A stretch of 64,000 nucleotides of DNA from Lactuca virosa (Eukaryota > Streptophyta > Magnoliopsida > Asterales > Asteraceae). Both the position numbers and the translations under genes were made by a program. The notes under the pieces are model-generated. The model saw only the letters and a program-made list of their open reading frames with translations, did not search any database and was not told the origin of the DNA. Positions 54,163-64,000 of the stretch are shown in pieces (positions within the stretch are counted from its first letter, which is position 1; every line of letters starts with the position of its first letter). The stretch spans positions 32,934,134 to 32,998,133 of the forward strand of contig CAKMRJ010003334.1 of the NCBI GenBank assembly GCA_928212115.1. The letters run 5' to 3'.

Positions 54163-56928
54163 TGTGACAACCCGAAATTTTCATTTGTACGAACTCTACA
54201 GTCAAACACTTCAATTAAAAGTCAAATTCATTTCTGCTAATTTTTAGCTCGGTTTAAAGTCCGTTTGGGTATTTTTAAATATTTATTCTTCGAGAGAATA
54301 AACGAAAGGAAGTATTTTTTTTAGAATGTTCGGGGAACAAATAAAACAAATATCACCTAAAGGAAGTGTGTTTCGGCCAAACATGAGGGGTTTGGGCCGA
54401 AGACCCTCCTTTGTCCAAGAACTCATGCTTAAGGCATGAGTTTACTCCTCCTTCCCTCATTTCTTACTTCCAAACTCAAGAACACCCACTTTTTCTCTCA
54501 AGTATCATAAGAGCTTCTTCCAAATCCTCCAAAAATGTAAGTGATTCTTCTCTTGATTTGTTGATACAACACTTCATCTAGTAGTTATACATGATTTCAT
54601 CCATGAAATCTTCTCTTTTTCTTAGATCTTCAAGTGTTCTTCAAGAACACCAAGAACACACACTAGTGTTTTGGGCCGAAAACACCCTTCTTTTCTTCCA
54701 AATTGTAAGTATCTACTTCCTACACTTGTTATCTAGTAAGGATACTTGATTTAGAAGCCTTGAAATCGTCTTTTCCATGAACAAAAGGAGTTTTCGGTTT
54801 AGTACATCTCCTTAAACCGAAAACCCCTAAAGAAAGGTGCCTTTAAGACCTTAAAACGCACTTAAGGCCTTGGATAACACTTGGAACCCCTTTGCATGTT
54901 TGAAAGCCCTTGAAAAACACCACATGCATCAAAGATCTTGAGTTTTCGGTTTTTGGACCGAGAACCTCCTCGGATCGAGAACCATTCGGACCTAGAACCT
55001 CTTCGGACCGAGAACCTCTTCGGACCGAGAACCATTTGGACCGAGAATACCATTAGGACTGAAAGCTCCATTTAGTGACCATACACTCCTTTTATGCAAT
55101 CCTTGGAGATTGTAACACTTCCATATAAGTGTTTCCTAGACTATAAGGGTGTTACCCTTCTTAATTAGTTGAATATACTCTAATTGTATACATATATATG
55201 TCATTATATGCCAAATAGGATCCGTACGTATGCTCAAGACTTCACTTGACACTTAGCATCCTTTTTCCGATCTTACATTCACATCACTCATTTCAGGTGA
55301 GTTCATACCCCTTAATCAACCGTAGAAATGATTTTAAATGCTTTTATGGGGGGAATACAAGTTGAAACATTCTAGTTATTGTTGTAATCATATGCGATTA
55401 ATAACTGGGACAAACATAAAAAGATTTACTATTACTTTCAAGTTGCTATCAAACTTATGGATTTCAAGAACTTCAAAACCTTTTATTAAACTCTTTTAGA
55501 TGCTAAAACTGTTTTCAAATTCTTTTAAACTTACATTATTTTCAAACCCATATCTACACCAATATATTTATATAAATAAGACTTGAAGGAGTTAGGACTG
55601 ATAGCTCACCTTATTTCCTGTTCCTTGTTTGGTTGTGGACTTAGAGTATCCTGTTATTTGTCCGAATGTCGTTGAAATCTTAGTTATATATCATATATAT
55701 ATGTGTTGGATATAAAAGCTTTCACTTCAGTTCAGTACCTTTGTGTAACAAAGGCATGCCTACAACATTACTATTTAACTATAATAGGTATAGTTAAGGT
55801 TTTACTACTCACTACTACTATTACAACGACACATACAAGAGTCAGTACAGTTATGAGTCAATACACGCTATATACTATACAAGAAAACATACTATACACT
55901 ATACAAGAGAACATACTATACACTAGCACAGAGAAACATTACTACACTAAGAACTACTACATAAACATTTGAATACTATAAACAGAATGTGACATACTAC
56001 TTCTCGATACGACACTTCATCGTGGTATCACCTTGTAACCAGAGTCTCCTGGAGGGAGATCGGGCATTGTGTGTATAGATCTATACGGGACAGACACTCC
56101 CACATCCCGACTGCTAGCTACACTCCCAGCCGAAAGGCCAAGGGGTGACAGAATGTTACCTCAGTACATATGACCTGGAGGGTCATCAGTTATTCAGCCG
56201 TCGATCAGCATGGTTACATACGAGTTCACATTTAAACCTTTAATTACCCAATTAAGAATTAAAGGCAAAACGGACTCCCAGAGGTGTATTGTACATTTAA
56301 TACTACCTGGAGTCTGCATTTTCATCACTATTAGTCAGCAGTGATATTGCTGGGGTAAAACATTATTTTCCCCTAATACATTTATTTTGTAATCACCTTA
56401 CATGAGTGAAGTCTAAAACTATAATTTCATACTGATAGTTTCACTGGGGAAAACTCTTACTGTTACAAAAGAACAAACATACAATCAGTCGGGTCTTGGT
56501 AGAAGACTACATTTTACTGGAAAATATAGGATTTTCTAGGGAGTATACTATTTACAAACATTTCAAATCAGTTACTACATTTACACTACGTTGTTACAAA
56601 CATTTTCATACAAGCAATGACACTAAATACTTATGAACTCACCAGCTTTATTCTGATAAACTCTTTCAAAATAACTTGTATTCTCAGGTCATCAATAGAC
56701 AGGTACCGATGAAGCTTTTGAGAAGATGGAGTACATACAAGACTCATCTTTTATTTTGATCATACTTTTGGGTGTCTTACATACTATACAGAACATGCTT
56801 GTATTAAAATTATTCTATTAATGCAATGGATGTTGTAGCTTGTCTTTACTATTATGCATTGTTATGATACTGTACATGACGTCCTCCACCCCAGAACGTT
56901 TCCGCCGTTCCGGTTTTGGGGTGTGACA
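54163..56928 (+). repeat. Gypsy D 5' LTR
   Basis: 2766 bp. Contains a tandem TCGGACCGAGAACC array (about six copies, 54955-55050), a predicted leader intron 55297-56697 (TTTCAG|GTGAGTTC to TTCTCAG|GTCATC), a 6-bp G run near 55348 and a short TA run at 55692. Confidence 0.92.
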
Positions 56929-56931
56929 GAT

Positions 56932-56943
56932 TGGTATCAGAGC
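56932..56943 (+). promoter_or_regulatory. Gypsy D primer binding site
   Basis: TGGTATCAGAGC, three bases past the LTR. Confidence 0.92.
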
Positions 56944-57417
56944 ATTGTTTATAGTGAATCGAGTATATCAACCCATAAAAGATATACAAACTATAAACGC
57001 AACGGGATTAAAACACTCTGACCAAGAATATATACTTTTAAATAGTAAAATATTTAACTAAGTATATACATACATCTATTCATACCAGGGTCAGTATCAT
57101 ACTAGATCAGAACAAAAGTATTACGATTGTTGAACAATGCAATTAGGCTTAGAGACATATAGTCAAACCTAGGGGGATATAGCCTGATCAACTATATTTT
57201 CCGAGGAGTGACTAGCATGTGCCTAAGAATGATTGCAGTGTTGCAACAAGTCTAAAAACTTACCAACACTACTACAACAAGAACATTAGAACAAAACTTA
57301 AACCTAAAATACTATAGGAGTATTTTGTGTTACTATAATTACTTATGTGCAAACTAAAAAGGACCTTCATTAGTACGTCTATTAACTATTCTTTTCCCCC
57401 ATTCTCGCATAGATAAC
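56944..57417 (+). other. Gypsy D leader
   Basis: About 470 bp of AT-rich untranslated sequence before the pre-gag ORF. Nothing further seen. Confidence 0.6.
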
Positions 57418-58048
57418 ATGGCGGGCTTCCATCTCCCCGGCGATCTGTACTATCCCAACCAAGGCATTGGTGGATAGCTTGATGATGAGCCAGAAGATGA
57501 ACACCCAATCCCTTTGGATGATCACTCGCAGAAGGCTTTTCGGATGGCTCCGACTCCGAACCAGAGGTCAACAACCTACCCCAAGAAAGTCAAGTCCCAA
57601 ACCTCAACCCCCGTCCGGCATTTCAAGGTCCCACTCCCTTGTGGGCAACAACCTTGAATCGTTGGAGTGAGGAACAGGGTCAGCCCTTACCCTTCAACGA
57701 AGAACGAAGCTTTTACAATCTAAGCGAGGGAGGCTCAGCTGACCGTGTCCTACCCATCATAGTCCGTAGGATTGCTCGGAACGTTGAGCAAGGTCATGCA
57801 GCCATCGATCGAGTAATGGAAGTTGACGCCAAAACTCTGGCCTTAACACAGTCCGCATCCGCCAACTCGAAAAGGCTATGGAAAGAACTAGGAGGACCAA
57901 CGAGGCTCTGCAGCAACAGTTAGCTGCATCCCGAGCCGAAGTCATGGAACTACGAGTGCGTCAGAGGGCGCAGGAGCGACATCTTCAGGAAGTTGTACGT
58001 CAACTGGCAGATCTGAGGGTTCGCCCGAGGGATACCCACCGCCGGTAG
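57418..58048 (+). pseudogene. Gypsy D pre-gag ORF (acidic plus coiled-coil protein)
   Basis: Opens MAGFHLPGDLYYPNQGIGG, then TAG at the codon where element A has TGA. Downstream: an acidic segment (LDDEPEDEHPIPLDD), NPRPAFQGPTPLWA, RSFYNLSEGGSADRVLP, VRRIARNVEQGHA, and after a small shift VRIRQLEKAMERTRRTNEAL with EVMELRVRQRAQERHLQE, a strong coiled-coil pattern, ending at TAG 58046. The block order matches element A, while sequence between blocks is diverged. Not a known LTR-element domain to me. Confidence 0.7.
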
Positions 58049-58418
58049 AAGATGTCGACTCATCCTTCTCTTTTGGTTAAGGAATGGCCTTTCTTTTCTG
58101 TGCTCTATAGAGCACTTGTCTGTAAAACGTTCTTAAAGTACTCTAACTAGACTTGTAAGCTGCCAACATTTTTCCTTTATGGTTTGATGTAAGACCTACT
58201 GTTAGGTCATATTTCCCGAACTCATTTTACATCATTAATACCAGTAATATTGGCAGTTATCTAGTCTATGGGAAAGTCTGTACCCATGTGTTTCCCTACT
58301 CTATTGTTATGCCTCTATCTAATGGTTGGACTATGGCGATTTAGTCCATGAAACACTCTCATCATACTTGCAATTGATTCTTACTATTATCATCATCTTT
58401 ATAAACTTTCAGTAACAG
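58049..58418 (+). other. Gypsy D spacer before gag
   Basis: About 370 bp of non-coding sequence. It holds a perfect 16-bp palindrome GTGCTCTATAGAGCAC (58100-58115). Confidence 0.7.
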
Positions 58419-58463
58419 ATGCCGCCTCGAAAGCTGCCCGAAACATCACCGCCTCGAAATTGA
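58419..58463 (+). pseudogene. gag: Gypsy D gag, first codons only
   Basis: MPPRKLPETSPPRN then a stop; the MPPR start matches gag A. Immediately afterwards the sequence corresponds to the end of protease, so about 1.5 kb of gag-PR is gone relative to A. Confidence 0.75.
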
Positions 58464-58479
58464 TTCTTACTACATTTAC

Positions 58480-60348
58480 AAACCCAGTACGAGCCTTCGT
58501 ATCATCTTGAGTATTCAAGCCCAGAAGTACTTGCGCAAGGAATATCATACATTCTTGGTGCACGTTGTCGATACGAGCCAGAAAACAAAAGACCGGAAAG
58601 ACCTTCCCGTTGTACGCGAATTCCCCGACGTCTTTCCGGAAGAGCTACCGGGTTTACCCCCCCAACGTCAAGTCGAATTCAGGATCTTTACAGACCACAA
58701 AATCCTACAACACATATTCAACCAAAAGGAGCTTAATATGAGACAACGACGGTGGGTCGAGCTACTCAATGACTACGAATGCGAAATTCGTTATCATCCG
58801 GGTAAAGCCAACGTGGTAGCAGACGCCCTAAGTCGAAAAGAATATTCTGGACGAAGAGTCAAGTCATTAACTATGACTATCCATTCGCATCTATCCGCAC
58901 AAATTAAGGAGGCTCAGCTCGAAGCCTTAAAACCTGAAAATGTGGCGGGAGAATCCCTGCGTGGAATGGATAAGAACTTGGTAGTCAAGGGTGATGGAGC
59001 CTTATATCTCATGGACCGGATCTGGACACCGATACACGGTGGCTTCAGAGACTTGGTCATTAAGGAAGCGCACAACACTCGATATTCCGTCCACCCGGGT
59101 TCAGATAAGATGTATCTGGATCTTAAAAAGCTATACTGGTGGCCTAACATGAAAGCAGAGATTGCTACCTTAGTAAGTAAATGCATTACTTGCGCCAAGG
59201 TCAAGGTCGAATACCAGAAACCATCAGGTTTACTTCAGCAACCAGAGATACCAGAATGGAAGTGGGAGCGGATCACTATGGACTTCATAACCAAGTTACC
59301 CAAGACAATGGGTGGACTTGATACCATTTGGGTCATCGTCGACAGATTAATCAAATCCGCGCACTTCCTACCCATCAAAGAGACCGACAAAATGGAAAAG
59401 CTCACAAGAACATACATTAGGGAGATCGTACGACTGCATGGTGTTCCTATATATATTATCTCCGATAGAGATAGTAGATTCACTTCGAGGTTTTGGCAGT
59501 CATTACAAAGCTCCCTAGGAACGAGGCTGGACATGAGTACAGCCTACCATCCACAGACCGATGGACAAAGTGAGAGAACTATCCAAACTTTAGAAGATAT
59601 GTTGTGAGCCTGTGTGATCGACTTTGGAAAGGCGTGGGACACCCACTTACCCCTTGTTGAATTCTCCTACAACAACAGTTATCACACGAGCATCAAGGCT
59701 GCTCCATTTGAAGCCCTCTATGGTCGGAAGTACAGATCCCCTCTGTGTTGGGCTGAGGTGGGTGACACTCAGTTAGCTAAAGGACGAGTTCCTGACAGCA
59801 CTCTCACGGGTCCGGAGATCATTCGGGAAACAACAGAGAAGATCGTTCAGATTCGTGAACGATTGAAAGCTTCTAGAGACCGAAAGAAAAGCTACGCAGA
59901 CAAACAGAGAAAACCTTTGGAATTCCAGGTGGGAGACCGAGTCCTCTTGAAAGTCTCTCCCTGGAAGGGCTTGATACGCTTCGGAAAGTGTGGAAAGCTG
60001 AATCCAAGATACATAGGGCCTTTCTAGATTCTCGCTAGAATCGGCCCTGTAGCATACAAACTCAATCTACCCCACGAGCTTAGTAACGTACATCCTACCT
60101 TCCACGTCTCGAACTTGAAAAAGTGCCTATCCGACGAGACTCTTGTAATCCCACTCGACGATATCGAGATCAACGAGAGCCTCAACTTCGTGGAAGAACC
60201 TGTAGAGATCATGGACCGAGAGGTCAAGCGAACGAAACAAAGCCGCATCCCAATCGTGAAGGTTCGCTGGAACGCCAAGCGAAGACCGGAGTTCACTTGG
60301 GAGCGCGAGGATCAAATGAAACTTAAATATCCTCATCTTTTTACTTAG
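58480..60348 (+). pseudogene. pol: Gypsy D pol: PR tail fused to RNase H-integrase-chromodomain
   Basis: The frame opens in the post-protease linker ([20 protein letters not shown]). It reads RQVEFRI and jumps in frame to FTDHKILQHIFNQ of RNase H; compared with A, about 1.1 kb (all of RT) is missing. Integrase is complete: HHCC finger (HNTRYSVHPG...CITCAKVKVE), D in [10 protein letters not shown] in SDRDSRF, E in QTDGQSERT. Stops interrupt after LEDML (59607) and after RYIGPF (60027). The C-terminal EEPVEIMDREVKRTKQSRIP is chromodomain-like. Open stretches reach 366 codons. Confidence 0.9.
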
Positions 60349-60379
60349 TTATTTGTAATAACTTAGTTACTTGAACTAT

Positions 60380-60416
60380 AATTTCGGGACGAAATTCCCC
60401 TCTAACGGAGGGATGA
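60380..60416 (+). other. Gypsy D hairpin and polypurine tract
   Basis: Perfect 7-bp hairpin AATTTCG/CGAAATT with a 3-nt loop (60380-60396), then the tract AACGGAGGGATGA directly before the LTR. Confidence 0.8.
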
Positions 60417-62906
<2,490 letters not shown>

Positions 62907-62933
62907 AGTATTCGTTACTGAAAGTACGGACGC

Positions 62934-64000
62934 TTTCGGGCAGCTGTGACCGCAGCTGTGACCGCCGCCATGGCTCAAGTAAATTATGGTGGTGTTAGTG
63001 GAACAGGGACTGGAACCAACTCTAGCCATGGTGAAATCCATCCACGTGCATGGGAGTGTACCTATAAAGATTTCATCAGCTGCAAACCTACGTACTTCAA
63101 TGGAACTGGAGGGATCATTGCACTGTCCCAATTGATCGAGAGAACAGAAGCAATATTCGAGATGTGCTCATGCCCTGAAGGAAGCAAGATAAAGTTCGCT
63201 TCTTGCACCTTCACCGAAAGGGCCCTGACGTGGTGGAATGGCCATGTCATATCACTCTCACTGGTAGCAACTAACGCCATGGGCTGGGATACACTGAAGG
63301 ACCTAATGACCAGGGCGTACTACCCGAGGGGCGAAATTCAGAAGCTCGAGGAGGAACTGTGGAACCTCAAAATGAAGGGTTCCGACATAGTGGCTTATAC
63401 AGCCAGGTTCTGCGACATGGTAACTCTATGTCCCAACATGGTCCCCACCGAAAGCAAGAAAATCGAAAGATACATCTGGGGTCTGGTACCCCCATATCGA
63501 GGGAATGTTCTAGCATCACACCCTACGACCTTTGATAGTGCCAAGGAATTGGCCCAAAGGCTCATCGATCACGAGGTTCCTTCTACTCCAACAGCAACTA
63601 CAACGACTGCCCCCGCACCAACCAAAACAGCTGACAACAAGAGGAAGCGTTGGGACCGAAAGAAGGGCAAATCAGCTCAACCCTCTTCCAAGACCCAACA
63701 GACGGTGGCTGTCCATGCTGCCACTACTCCTGCTACCCCTGTACCAGCCAAAACATATGCAGGGACCCTACCCAAGTGCACCAAATGCTCCTTCCATCAT
63801 AACGGCCCCTGCCGGGAAATGCACTGCGTTAATTGCGACCGGAAGGGCCATACCGCCCGGTTTTGCAGAACACCACCCAAACCCATCACCCAGGTTCCCG
63901 ATGCAGGAGTAAGCCAGGCCTGCTACGGGTGCGGCGAAACAGGGCACTTCAAAAGAAACTGTCCGAAAGCTGGGAATGCGGGAGGAGCAGGAAGACTACT
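62934..64000 (+). CDS. gag: Element H gag, open to window end
   Basis: A stop-free reading frame of about 355 codons running off the right edge; the first ATG is at 62970. It starts inside the alanine-rich N-terminus (AAVTAAVTAAMAQ), so the first 30 or so residues are lost. The gag core follows (ECTYKDFISCKPTYFNGTGG, ERALTWWNGHVISL, YYPRGEIQKLEEELWNLKMK), a Lys/Arg-rich linker, then zinc fingers: a Cys/His cluster CTKCSFHHNGPC, CVNCDRKGHTARFC and [14 protein letters not shown]. It is the only undamaged gag here and the best reference for the A/D family. Confidence 0.85.

Overview
The window looks like heterochromatic or intergenic DNA from a large, transposon-rich flowering-plant genome. I see no host gene, tRNA, rRNA or bacterial-style operon. 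Nearly every base belongs to an LTR retrotransposon, a solo LTR, or an insertion inside one. The Ty3/gypsy polyproteins are of the plant chromovirus type, with initiator-Met-tRNA primer sites and LTRs of 1.8-3 kb. The Ty1/copia elements are also plant-like. I suspect an Asteraceae genome such as lettuce, but that rests on memory of similar element families and is not proven by the sequence.

Layout, with letters used throughout. (X) Copia gag on the minus strand, 1-95 and 10824-11156, split by (A), a complete minus-strand gypsy at 101-10818 with a 5-bp target-site duplication (TSD) ACCGA. (E) Minus-strand gypsy 11157-17912: 5' LTR and most of gag-pol are present, but its 3' end is fused to copia X. 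(F) Plus-strand copia 17913-23901: no 5' LTR, most of integrase-RT deleted, 3' LTR present. (C') 3' tail of an old plus-strand gypsy, 23902-25037 and 42769-43048, split by (B), a complete plus-strand gypsy at 25038-42768 (TSD GTTTT). B itself carries (G), a minus-strand gag-only copia 29818-37343, and a solo copia LTR 40361-41144. (C) An LTR 43049-50631 containing two tandem solo LTRs of another family (43542-46381 and 46389-48833) and a hAT-type MITE (44670-45285). It leads into gypsy C gag-pol 50632-54162. (D) Plus-strand gypsy 54163-62906, internally deleted, with a truncated 3' LTR joined to (H), the open gag of a related gypsy running off the window end.

How the parts relate. A, D and H are one gypsy family. 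A and D carry an extra acidic/coiled-coil ORF between primer site and gag. E and C are a second gypsy family, each with a 62-68 nt GT-AG mini-intron between gag and protease. F and G share leader, LTR and 3' tail; F has the remains of pol and G has only gag, so G looks like a trans-mobilised passenger of the F family. All coding regions except the terminal gag of H carry stops, frameshifts or deletions.

The most interesting signals are not genes. (1) The F/G leader has a pair of hairpins with an identical 22-nt loop containing the self-complementary GGTTAACC but with different stems in all four instances, a candidate RNA dimerisation or packaging signal. (2) A conserved pre-gag ORF occurs in A and D. 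(3) Sets of short palindromes stand just upstream of the TATA box in several LTRs, with palindrome identity swapped between families. (4) Predicted introns inside the LTR leaders house private tandem arrays.
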